Positions 18,868 through 26,319 of a stretch of 35,648 bases of DNA are shown here, piece after piece. The translations under genes and the position numbers were made by a program. This DNA comes from Lachnospiraceae bacterium UBA4316. Lineage in GTDB: Bacteria > Bacillota > Clostridia > Lachnospirales > Lachnospiraceae. The stretch covers positions 1 to 35,648 of the forward strand of contig DGUG01000207.1 of NCBI GenBank assembly GCA_002394535.1, read 5' to 3'. The notes beneath the pieces are model-generated. The model worked only from the letters and a program-made list of their open reading frames with translations. It had not been told where the DNA came from and made no database searches. How positions within the stretch are numbered: the first letter of the stretch is position 1; each line of letters starts with the position of its first letter.

Positions 18868-20241
18868 TTAATCACTTGCAACAGGAAGCGAGTCCACGAT
18901 AGTTGTAGACATATAGTCAAGCATCTCATCTGTCATTCCGGGATAAACACCTACCCAGAACGAGCGTTCCATTATCTTGTCGGTGTTATGAAGATCTCCT
19001 ACAATTCTAAATCCTTTACCGAGTTCTCTCATCTCGTCAAAGCAAGGGTGCTTGGTAAGATTTCCGGCAAACAATGCTCTTGTCTGGATACCTGCATTCT
19101 CAATTTTCTCAACGACTTCTTTGCGGCTGACCCCTTCGCGACATGTCATCATGAACCCGAACCAGCTCGGATCTGAGTGTTCACTTGCTTTCGGAAGTAT
19201 AAGTTTATCCTCAATATCATAGCCTTTTGCCGAAGCCTTGTCTTTGAGTCCGTCGTACAGATGCTTGAAATTCTTCTTTCTCTTCTCCACAAATCCCGGG
19301 AATTTCTCCAGCTGAGCACACCCGACCGCTGCCTGCATATCTGTTGCTTTTAAGTTATACCCAAAATGAGAGTACACATATTTATGATCGTATCCGAACG
19401 GAAGCTCGCCATACTGCCCGTCAAAACGATGTCCGCACAGATTATCCTTACCGGAAGGGCAAACGCAGTCTCTTCCCCAGTCGCGAAGACTTCTCGCTAT
19501 CTTGTTAAGAATTGGATTATCGGTATATACAGCGCCTCCCTCACCCATAGTCATATGATGCGGAGGATAGAAGCTTGAAGTTCCAATATCTCCCACAGTT
19601 CCCGTATAGTGCCATCCGTCTTCCATTTCATACCGGCTTCCGAGAGCATCACAGTTATCCTCTATAAGCCACAGACCATGCTTCTCGCAAAATGCCTTAA
19701 CCGCTCTCAGATCAAAGGGATTACCAAGGGTATGGGCAACCATAACGGCGCGTGTCTTATCAGAAAGTGCATCTTCGAGTTTTGAAACGTCTATATTATA
19801 TTCCGGAATCGTAACATCCACGAACACCGGGATTGCACCATACTGGATGATCGGTGCCACCGTTGTCGGGAAGCCTGCTGCTACGGTTATTACCTCGTCC
19901 CCGGGAAGAACTCTTTTCTCACCAAGCAGCGGAGAAGTAAGGGTCATAAACGCAAGAAGATTCGCACTGGAACCTGAATTGACAAGCGAGCAGAACCTCA
20001 CGCCCAGATAGTTCGCAAATGATTTTTCAAATTGATCCGTGTAACGTCCGGCAGTCAGCCAGAATTCAAGTGCCGAATCCACAAGGTTAGTCATTTCCGA
20101 CCTGTCGTAAACGCGCGAAGCATATGTTATCCGATCTCCCGGCTCAAATTCCTTCTTGCGGTTATGAAACTTATCGCAATACTCGCCGACACATTCAAGT
20201 ATCCGGCGTCTTGCTTCTTCTTCACTCATGTTCTCGTACAT
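18868..20241 (-). CDS. rfbH: CDP-4-keto-6-deoxy-D-glucose 3-dehydrase (RfbH/E1)
   Basis: 457 residues. A DegT-fold PMP-dependent enzyme in which the usual PLP-binding Lys is His: SSFYPPHHMTMGEGGAV, with His229 at the key position. The iron-sulfur region RDWGRDCVCPSGKDNLCG provides three of the [2Fe-2S] cysteines. It removes the C3 hydroxyl from CDP-4-keto-6-deoxyglucose, with an E1 reductase, on the way to 3,6-dideoxyhexoses (paratose, abequose, tyvelose, ascarylose). Neighbours are the 4-keto-sugar reductase-like gene 34 bases upstream and rfbF further upstream. The 4,6-dehydratase that makes its substrate is not in the window. Confidence 0.93.
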   Translation of the reverse strand: MYENMSEEEARRRILECVGEYCDKFHNRKKEFEPGDRITYASRVYDRSEMTNLVDSALEFWLTAGRYTDQFEKSFANYLGVRFCSLVNSGSSANLLAFMTLTSPLLGEKRVLPGDEVITVAAGFPTTVAPIIQYGAIPVFVDVTIPEYNIDVSKLEDALSDKTRAVMVAHTLGNPFDLRAVKAFCEKHGLWLIEDNCDALGSRYEMEDGWHYTGTVGDIGTSSFYPPHHMTMGEGGAVYTDNPILNKIARSLRDWGRDCVCPSGKDNLCGHRFDGQYGELPFGYDHKYVYSHFGYNLKATDMQAAVGCAQLEKFPGFVEKRKKNFKHLYDGLKDKASAKGYDIEDKLILPKASEHSDPSWFGFMMTCREGVSRKEVVEKIENAGIQTRALFAGNLTKHPCFDEMRELGKGFRIVGDLHNTDKIMERSFWVGVYPGMTDEMLDYMSTTIVDSLPVASD

Positions 20242-20275
20242 ATCTCGTCTCTTTCCCTCTATTTTCGCACACTTT

Positions 20276-21220
20276 TTATAGTCCGTTGCAGTACTTTATC
20301 GTACTCTGTATACCCTTGCGGAATTCAACTTCCGGGGCAAAACCCGTATCCGCACGAAGTTTCGAAATATCTGCACACAGATGCATGACCTGTTTGTCGG
20401 AATACGGCACTTCTCCGAAACCAAGGGGCAGCTTGGGATCAATCTCATCCCTTATTATCTCAATATATTCACGCAGAGGCCTTGCATTTCCCGAGCCTAT
20501 CGGGTAAAAACATCCGTCATGTCCGTGTTCGGCGAGTAATAATAACGCTTTTGCCGCATCAGAGCAGTACAAGTAATCCCACATCTGCTCTCCTGCCGTA
20601 AGATGGGGTTTCTCTCCTGCCAGCAGTTTATTAATTACTGACATTATCATTGTTCCTTCGCCGTCATAAGGGCCGTATATGCTCAGAATTCTTGTCCAGA
20701 TATGCCTGATACCAAATTCCCGGCACAACCTGCGGGTTTCTTCCGATGCGCGCAGTTTTGCCCTGCCGTATTCATTTTCGGGATTACATGGAGTCTCCGG
20801 CGTAAGGACACCGGATACTCTCCCATACTCTGCCTGTGAGCCGGCTCCCACAAAAGCAGAACACCCAAGCCGTTTAGCCAGTCCTACCGCATCAAGAGCA
20901 TATGATATGTTCTTGTCCTGTAACTCCTTGTTGTTACGAGAATCACCGAATGTGCCACCCCACGCAAGATGAAGGAAAGCATCCGCAAATATCCCGTTCC
21001 CGGGTTCTGTTTCCTCAATTCCCAGACTATTTACGCTTGCTGAATCCAAATCATCAAGTCCGCATTTTATAACCCGTACAAGCGGATTACCGGGAATTCT
21101 GGCAAGGCGTCTGCTGTTAGGATTAACAAGCGCAATTACTTCAAGTTTTGACTCTATGCATTTATTAATGAGCGCCATTCCGATCGTTCCGGTGGCGCCT
21201 GTGATTATTATTCTGTTCAT
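20276..21220 (-). CDS. NAD(P)-dependent epimerase/reductase, probable CDP-4-keto-3,6-dideoxyhexose reductase
   Basis: 314 residues, extended SDR fold. ITGATGTIG binds NAD(P) at the N-terminus; the catalytic region is GAGSQAEYG with YGRAK (Tyr and Lys four apart); FADAFLHLAWGGTFG and the later IGSGNARPLREYIEII follow. It is not a 4,6-dehydratase of the RfbG type, which is longer (about 360 residues) and begins differently. Between rfbF and rfbH, a 4-ketoreductase of the RfbJ/RfbS kind is the best guess. No Shine-Dalgarno is visible: the 13-base word GCGAGTCTCCTTG, shared with the manC insertion, ends 7 bases before the ATG. Confidence 0.75.
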   Translation of the reverse strand: MNRIIITGATGTIGMALINKCIESKLEVIALVNPNSRRLARIPGNPLVRVIKCGLDDLDSASVNSLGIEETEPGNGIFADAFLHLAWGGTFGDSRNNKELQDKNISYALDAVGLAKRLGCSAFVGAGSQAEYGRVSGVLTPETPCNPENEYGRAKLRASEETRRLCREFGIRHIWTRILSIYGPYDGEGTMIMSVINKLLAGEKPHLTAGEQMWDYLYCSDAAKALLLLAEHGHDGCFYPIGSGNARPLREYIEIIRDEIDPKLPLGFGEVPYSDKQVMHLCADISKLRADTGFAPEVEFRKGIQSTIKYCNGL

Positions 21221-21248
21221 ACTTTACCAAGGAGACTCGCGCATTAGA

Positions 21249-21307
21249 ATCCGACTCCGTCGGATGGCGCTCGTCGTGTAGCGAGAACTCTGTCTGCTTC
21301 GCAGACA
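21249..21307. repeat. Two GNA-triloop palindromes in the rfbF-reductase gap
   Basis: Minus-strand reading: TGTCTGC-GAA-GCAGACA (21291-21307), flanked by outer arms GCGAGA/TCTCGC, and ATCCGAC-GGA-GTCGGAT (21249-21265). Both are perfect 7-bp stems with a three-base GNA loop closed by C-G. The linker contains TACACGACGAG, close to the ACACGGCGAC linker of the manC elements, and the word GCGAGTCTCCTTG at 21228-21240 also occurs in manC at 23903-23915. No T-tract follows, so ordinary termination is unlikely. Confidence 0.8.
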
Positions 21308-21318
21308 TCTCGCAACAA

Positions 21319-22092
21319 TTACCAGCATTTCCAAGGTGCTTTGCCCGAATCCCACATTTCTTCAAGCATGTCATGCTCTCGCTTCGTATCCATACACTGC
21401 CAGAATCCGTCATAGCAGTATCCCATAAGATTTCCTTCCCGGGCAAGCTGCATCATCGGTCCCTTTTCGAACACTGTCTTATCGCCTTCGATATAATCGA
21501 ATACCTGTGGCTCAAGAACCATGAACCCTCCACTGACACGTGCATTATCAGATTTGTCCTTCTCGCGGAAGGATGTGATATGATCCTCCTCATCCATATC
21601 AAGAACACCAAATCTCTGGTCGACCGCGATCGCAGTTACAGTCGCAAGTTTTCCATGCTTTTTGTGATATGCCAGAACTTCATTAGGATCAATATCAGAA
21701 ACCGCATCACCGTATGTCATCATAAATGCCTCATTTCCGACATACTTCTGTACACGCTTTATTCGTCCACCGGTCATTGTGTCAATTCCGGTGTCAACAA
21801 GAGTAACCTTCCAAGGCTCGGACTCATTGTTATGAACTGTCATATGATTTTCCCTTGTGAAATCAAAAGTAACATCACTGTTATACAGATAATAGTCCGC
21901 AAACCATTCCTTGATCATGTGCTGTTTATAGCCGCAGCAGATAATAAAATCATTATATCCCCTTGCACTGTAACCCTTCATGATATGCCACAAAATAGGC
22001 TTTTCTCCGATCTCGATCATCGGCTTGGGACGTAAGTGGCTCTCTTCACTGATCCTTGTGCCGTATCCCCCGGCAAGTATTACAACCTTCAT
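21319..22092 (-). CDS. rfbF: Glucose-1-phosphate cytidylyltransferase
   Basis: 257 residues, the full family length. Nucleotidyltransferase start ILAGGYGTRISEESHLRPKPMIEIGEKPILWHI, the family-specific YKQHMIKEWFADYYLYNSD, and the C-terminal FEKGPMMQLAREGNLMGYCYDGFWQCMDTKRE identify the CTP-specific enzyme. It makes CDP-glucose from CTP and glucose-1-phosphate, the entry to CDP-3,6-dideoxyhexoses. The start is 5 bases after the fcl stop, so it is co-transcribed with the GDP-fucose genes. The next gene is separated by a 98-base gap filled with palindromes. Confidence 0.95.
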   Translation of the reverse strand: MKVVILAGGYGTRISEESHLRPKPMIEIGEKPILWHIMKGYSARGYNDFIICCGYKQHMIKEWFADYYLYNSDVTFDFTRENHMTVHNNESEPWKVTLVDTGIDTMTGGRIKRVQKYVGNEAFMMTYGDAVSDIDPNEVLAYHKKHGKLATVTAIAVDQRFGVLDMDEEDHITSFREKDKSDNARVSGGFMVLEPQVFDYIEGDKTVFEKGPMMQLAREGNLMGYCYDGFWQCMDTKREHDMLEEMWDSGKAPWKCW

Positions 22093-22097
22093 ACAAC

Positions 22098-23039
22098 CTA
22101 CCTCTCTGCCCTCATCGGGTTATTAAGGAAATCCTCATAGCTTAACCTGATCCCATCTTCAAGCTCTGTTTTATATGTCCAGCCAAGGGCCGCCGCCTTG
22201 GAGACATCCAGGAGTTTTCTCGGTGTTCCGTTCGGCATTGATGTATCCCACTTTATCTCGCCTGTGTATCCGATTACTTTTGCAACCAATTCGGTAAGTG
22301 CTTTGATAGTGATTTCCTTGCCCGTTCCGGCATTAACCGTTTCATTACCGCTGTAATTGTTCATCAGGAACACACAAAGATTTGCAAGGTCATCAACGTA
22401 CATGAATTCACGAAGAGGTGAACCGTCACCCCAGCATGTAACTTCCGTAAGCCCCTGCTCTTTTGCCTCATGAAACCTTCTGATAAGGGCAGGAAGAACA
22501 TGGGAGTGTCTGGGATGATAGTTATCGTTCGGACCGTACAGATTAGTCGGCATAACACTAATATAATCAGTCCCGTACTGGCGGTTTAAGAACTCGCAAT
22601 ATTTAAGCCCCGATATCTTGGCAAGCGCATATGCTTCATTCGTCTTCTCAAGCTCGCTCGTGAGAAGGCATGACTCCTTCATGGGCTGTGGAGCCATCCT
22701 GGGGTAGATACAGGAACTTCCGAGGAATTCCAGTTTCTTGCACCCGTTCTGCCATGCTGAGTGGATCACGTTCATCTCGAGGATCATGTTTTCATACATG
22801 AAGTCGGCGAGTGCCTCGTTGTTAGCCGCTATACCTCCGACCTTCGCCGCAGCAAGGAATACATACTCAGGCTTTTCCTCCTCAAAGAACTTCTCTACTG
22901 CCTTCTGATCGCACAGATCAAGTTCCTTGTGAGTCCTTGTTACTATATTCGTATATCCTTGTTTCTCAAGTTCCCTCACGATTGCGGAACCAACCATTCC
23001 ACGGTGTCCCGCGACGTATATTTTTGCGTTTTTTTCCAT
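22098..23039 (-). CDS. fcl: GDP-L-fucose synthase
   Basis: 313 residues. Motifs: VAGHRGMVGSAI for NADP binding, AAKVGGIAANN, LGSSCIYPR with the catalytic Ser, YALAKISG with Tyr and Lys, NLYGPNDNYHPRHSHV, and the C-terminal FLNNP. It epimerises and reduces GDP-4-keto-6-deoxymannose to GDP-L-fucose. The gene lies 6 bases after manC and two genes downstream of gmd, so the three enzymes for GDP-mannose to GDP-L-fucose form one tight block. Assignment is secure. Confidence 0.96.
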   Translation of the reverse strand: MEKNAKIYVAGHRGMVGSAIVRELEKQGYTNIVTRTHKELDLCDQKAVEKFFEEEKPEYVFLAAAKVGGIAANNEALADFMYENMILEMNVIHSAWQNGCKKLEFLGSSCIYPRMAPQPMKESCLLTSELEKTNEAYALAKISGLKYCEFLNRQYGTDYISVMPTNLYGPNDNYHPRHSHVLPALIRRFHEAKEQGLTEVTCWGDGSPLREFMYVDDLANLCVFLMNNYSGNETVNAGTGKEITIKALTELVAKVIGYTGEIKWDTSMPNGTPRKLLDVSKAAALGWTYKTELEDGIRLSYEDFLNNPMRAER

Positions 23040-23045
23040 TCTTAA

Positions 23046-24503
23046 TTACACCCACTTTATTTTATCATGAACACTTATCTCATCACCGATCTGTACTTCG
23101 ACGATCTTAAGTTCCGTCGTAGCTTCAACTTTATGTTTCTGACCTGCTTTCATCGTAAGAACATGGCCGGGCTTAACTTCACATGCTACACCATCAATAA
23201 ATGCTGTGCCGTTGCCCGAAATGATTGTCCATACCTCGTCTCTTAACTTATGCGAGTGATAATGCATTCCGTGCCCGGGGTTAAGCGTTACCATAACAGT
23301 CATACTGCCCTCTTCGACAGCGATAACCCTGTAACTCCCCCAACTCTTTTCAGAAAACATTATCCTGTCATCAATCTTATCGACAAATGGTTTAATATAA
23401 CTTGACTGCTCCTTGTCAGATACGAGTATTCCCTGAGCAGATGCACAGATCACGGCATTCTTGATGCCCATGGCCAGAACCGGAACATTGAGCTCATTAA
23501 TCACATGGACATCCTCACATTTATCATTAAGAATGGCTTCTCCGATAACCGGCTCTTCCATCGCCTCTGTAAGCGTATTCCATGTCCCGAGATCCTTCCA
23601 TTGACCGGAAAACCGCATTACTTCAATATTGCTTTCCTTTTCAACAACTGCATAGTCAAAGGATATCTTGGTCAGAGTATCATATTTGTTAAACAGATCG
23701 TTGTAATCCGTAAAATCAATCAGCTCATGTGCTTTGTCAAGAACATAGGAAAGTTTATATGCAAACACACCGCCGTTCCAGAGTGCGCCCTGAGCAAGAT
23801 AGGATTTGGCAGTTTCGAGGTCGGGTTTTTCCTTGAAACTAAGCACCGGAGCAAACAAATCACCGGTTTGATTCTCAACCAACATCTGCTGCGTCGCCTC
23901 GTCAAGGAGACTCGCATCTGCTTCTTGATTCTCAACCAACATCTGCTGCGCAGATGTCGCCGTGTTCCCAACACCACCTTCGGTGGTGTCGCCGTGTCGA
24001 ACATTTGCTTCGCAAATATCCGACATAACATATCCATATTTCTCGCTGGGATAGGTCGGCTCCATACCCATGAGGACAAGGTTGGCATTTCCGGAAGCCG
24101 CACGATCACACAGTGTTTTGAGTGCCGTAAAATAGTCTTCTTCAACATATGGGTCGACAGGGCAGACAACAACTGCTTCGTCGCTTGGGACATGCATCAC
24201 ATCTGCAAGATACGCCGTTGCAAGGGCTATAGCCGGGAATGTATCTCTTCTGCAAGGTTCAATTGATATTCCTACATCTTCTCCGAGCTGATTATTAATG
24301 GCAGAAACCTGCGTCTTACTTGTTGCGATCGTCACGGTTGCATCAGGATCTACGGTTCTGATCATACGGTACATACGCTGTACCATGGACTCGTACGTTC
24401 CGTCGTCCTTTTTGAATATTTTGATAAACTGCTTGGATCTTATATCATTGGAAAGCGGCCACAAGCGCTTGCCTGAGCCGCCAGATAGCAAAATAATGTT
24501 CAT
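23046..24503 (-). CDS. manC: Mannose-1-phosphate guanylyltransferase with cupin domain, carrying an in-frame repeat insertion
   Basis: 485 residues. The N-terminal nucleotidyltransferase has LLSGGSGKRLWPLSN, then EKYGYVM, FKEKP, GALWNGGVFAYK and ISFDYAVVEKE; the C-terminal cupin has MHYHSHKLRDEVW and GTAFIDG, as in type II ManC/isomerase proteins. It makes GDP-mannose from GTP and mannose-1-phosphate. Between YGYV and the SFKEKP strand there are about 63 residues where relatives have roughly 15. The extra segment (about residues 161-212) is encoded by palindromes and contains QQMLVENQ twice, 19 residues apart. It is open-frame, hydrophilic, and falls in a surface loop before a substrate-binding strand, so the enzyme is probably still active. 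It overlaps neither neighbour: 3 bases after gmd, 6 before fcl. Confidence 0.93.
   Translation of the reverse strand: MNIILLSGGSGKRLWPLSNDIRSKQFIKIFKKDDGTYESMVQRMYRMIRTVDPDATVTIATSKTQVSAINNQLGEDVGISIEPCRRDTFPAIALATAYLADVMHVPSDEAVVVCPVDPYVEEDYFTALKTLCDRAASGNANLVLMGMEPTYPSEKYGYVMSDICEANVRHGDTTEGGVGNTATSAQQMLVENQEADASLLDEATQQMLVENQTGDLFAPVLSFKEKPDLETAKSYLAQGALWNGGVFAYKLSYVLDKAHELIDFTDYNDLFNKYDTLTKISFDYAVVEKESNIEVMRFSGQWKDLGTWNTLTEAMEEPVIGEAILNDKCEDVHVINELNVPVLAMGIKNAVICASAQGILVSDKEQSSYIKPFVDKIDDRIMFSEKSWGSYRVIAVEEGSMTVMVTLNPGHGMHYHSHKLRDEVWTIISGNGTAFIDGVACEVKPGHVLTMKAGQKHKVEATTELKIVEVQIGDEISVHDKIKWV
23868..24017. repeat. Palindrome array inserted in frame within manC
   Basis: Minus-strand reading, three perfect palindromes with GNA triloops: ATTTGC-GAA-GCAAAT (24003-24017), ACACCACC-GAA-GGTGGTGT (23971-23989) and ACATCTGC-GCA-GCAGATGT (23939-23957). 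The first two are followed by similar linkers, GTTCGACACGGCGAC and GTTGGGAACACGGCGAC. A 26-base direct repeat occurs at 23868-23893 and 23925-23950, 57 bases (19 codons) apart. In the first-listed copy the ATCTGC arm is missing by an exact 6-base deletion. The reading frame stays open throughout. Confidence 0.88.
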
Positions 24504-24506
24504 GGT

Positions 24507-25598
24507 CTATTTCACTACACCCTTCTCCAGATATTCCTCAAGGTTCAGCCTTATACGCTCTTCTGCACGCTCAACTGCAACCTTAGCCATATCGTGGTCC
24601 ACCATGATCTTCACGAGTTCCTCGAACGTTGTCGACTGCGGATTCCATCCAAGCTTATTCTTTGCCTTTGTTGGATCACCGAACAGATTAACCACATCGG
24701 TAGGTCTGTAGAAATCGGGAGATACTTCAACGAGCACCTTACCGGTTGCCTTATCAATACCCTTTTCATCCATTCCTTCTCCGGTAAACTCAAGCTCAAT
24801 CCCGGCATAATGAAACGCCAGCTCACAAAATTCTCTTACCGAATGCTGGACACCGGAAGCGATAACAAAGTCCTCAGGCTTGTCCTGCTGCAATATCAGC
24901 CACATACATTCAACATAGTCCTTGGCATATCCCCAGTCACGAAGAGATGACAAATTCCCAAGATACAGTTTGTCCTGCTTGCCCTGGGCGATACGGGCAG
25001 CGGCAAGCGTGATCTTACGAGTAACAAAGGTCTCGCCGCGTCTCTCCGATTCATGATTAAAGAGAATACCGCTACAGCAAAACATGTTATAGGCCTCACG
25101 ATACTCTTTAACTATCCAGTAGCCATACTGCTTGGCAACAGCGTAGGGACTGTACGGATGGAAAGGTGTCTCTTCGTTCTGTGGAACCTCCTCAACTTTA
25201 CCGTACAGTTCGGAGGTGGATGCCTGATATATCCTGCAAGTATCCGCAAGTCCGCAGTTTCTCACAGCTTCAAGCACGCGAAGCACGCCTGTAGCATCTA
25301 TATCCGCTGTAAATTCCGGAGAGTCAAAACTTACCTGTACATGTGACTGTGCCGCCAGATTATATATTTCATCCGGTCGAACTGACCCGACAACCGCAAC
25401 AATACTCATCGAATCGCTGAGATCACCATATCTTAAATGGAAATGCGGCTTTCCTTCAAGATGAGCTATCCTCTCCCGAAAATCAACCGATGAACGTCTG
25501 ATCATTCCATACACTTCATAGCCCTTATCAAGCAGAAATTCCGCAAGATAAGATCCATCCTGACCGGTCACACCGGTGATCAATGCTTTTTTACTCAC
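24507..25598 (-). CDS. gmd: GDP-mannose 4,6-dehydratase
   Basis: 363 residues. Motifs: [19 protein letters not shown] for [42 protein letters not shown] and [11 protein letters not shown] with the catalytic Tyr and Lys, then [19 protein letters not shown]. It converts GDP-mannose to GDP-4-keto-6-deoxymannose using tightly bound NADP. First gene of the gmd-manC-fcl-rfbF run, with manC starting 3 bases after its stop. The gap to the upstream flavin reductase gene is 33 bases without a clear terminator. Confidence 0.96.
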   Translation of the reverse strand: MSKKALITGVTGQDGSYLAEFLLDKGYEVYGMIRRSSVDFRERIAHLEGKPHFHLRYGDLSDSMSIVAVVGSVRPDEIYNLAAQSHVQVSFDSPEFTADIDATGVLRVLEAVRNCGLADTCRIYQASTSELYGKVEEVPQNEETPFHPYSPYAVAKQYGYWIVKEYREAYNMFCCSGILFNHESERRGETFVTRKITLAAARIAQGKQDKLYLGNLSSLRDWGYAKDYVECMWLILQQDKPEDFVIASGVQHSVREFCELAFHYAGIELEFTGEGMDEKGIDKATGKVLVEVSPDFYRPTDVVNLFGDPTKAKNKLGWNPQSTTFEELVKIMVDHDMAKVAVERAEERIRLNLEEYLEKGVVK

Positions 25599-25631
25599 TT
25601 CTTAACTCAACCTCGCAATCTACTTAAATTA

Positions 25632-26264
25632 TTATTCAACCAGTTCAAAATCACTTGCCGGGTGTTTACAGATCTCACAAATATAATCATCAGGAAGGGT
25701 TTCACCTATATATTCAAATCCGCATATTTTGCAGCGCCACTTGTGCATTCCCGGAGGAAGCGAGGTGGCACCATCCTTCTTCGCCTCAGGCTTCGGCTTG
25801 ATATGTTCCTGATAATATGTATATGTGGCAGAAGGTGTGTCTGCAAGAACTTCCATATCGGTCACAGCACCGATAAAGAGCGTATGTGTACCAAGGTCAA
25901 CCGTCTGCTCCACATCAACGGATATGTACGCATTAGTGCCTTCCGTTATGTACATCAGGCCGTTTGATGATCTCTTACATGCGCTGTATCCGTCAAATTT
26001 ATTAACATCCCTTCCTGATTGGAATCCAAAATGTTTGAAAGTCTCAAAACTTGCCTTCTCACTTAATATCGACACATTAAACTTCTTCGTATCCATTACC
26101 ATGTCATGGGTATAATTAGCCTTATTAATTGCAACTGCAATACGGTTCGGCTCACTTGTAACCTGTATGGCTGTATTGGTGATACATCCGTTGTCTTTAT
26201 TATCCCTTTTTGCCGTAAGAACAAATAACCCGTAGCTTAACTTGAACATTGCCTTAGAATCCAT
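25632..26264 (-). CDS. Flavin reductase-rubredoxin fusion (high-molecular-weight rubredoxin type)
   Basis: 210 residues. Residues 1-150 form an FMN-binding flavin-reductase-like split barrel (SYGLFVLTAKRDNKDNGCITNTAIQVTS at 10-40). A Pro/Lys-rich linker leads to a rubredoxin-like zinc/iron knuckle with CKIC and CEIC (Cys178, 181, 196, 199). Only 14 residues separate the pairs, shorter than classical rubredoxin and like rubrerythrin tails. Related fusions (Hrb) in clostridia pass electrons from NAD(P)H to flavodiiron proteins that reduce O2 or NO. Nothing in the surrounding sugar genes explains its position. AGGAGG lies 8 bases before the ATG. Confidence 0.87.
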   Translation of the reverse strand: MDSKAMFKLSYGLFVLTAKRDNKDNGCITNTAIQVTSEPNRIAVAINKANYTHDMVMDTKKFNVSILSEKASFETFKHFGFQSGRDVNKFDGYSACKRSSNGLMYITEGTNAYISVDVEQTVDLGTHTLFIGAVTDMEVLADTPSATYTYYQEHIKPKPEAKKDGATSLPPGMHKWRCKICGFEYIGETLPDDYICEICKHPASDFELVE

Positions 26265-26290
26265 AGAACAGCCCTCCTTTTACTACATAT

Positions 26291-26319
26291 AGTTAATCAA
26301 TTACCGCATCCGATGTCAA
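26291..26319 (-). promoter_or_regulatory. Weak candidate promoter for the flavin reductase gene
   Basis: On the minus strand a perfect TTGACA (26314-26319) overlaps the stop of the GT8 gene, but at 17 bases the -10 is only TTAACT (26291-26296). A promoter separating the two sugar blocks would be sensible here, but the -10 match is poor. Confidence 0.25.

Noticed and set aside
18868..20241. Ordinary DegT aminotransferase assignment
   Set aside because: His replaces the PLP Lys and iron-sulfur cysteines are present, which identify RfbH dehydrase instead.
21373..22035. 220-codon plus-strand open frame opposite rfbF
   Set aside because: The minus strand encodes a full, motif-complete cytidylyltransferase; the opposite frame is compositional.
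23868..24017. CRISPR-like array
   Set aside because: The palindromes differ in arm sequence, spacing is irregular, the region is translated in frame, and no cas genes are nearby.
23505..24266. 253-codon plus-strand open frame opposite manC
   Set aside because: It mirrors the manC coding strand and its palindromes, shows no family motif and lacks a ribosome binding site.
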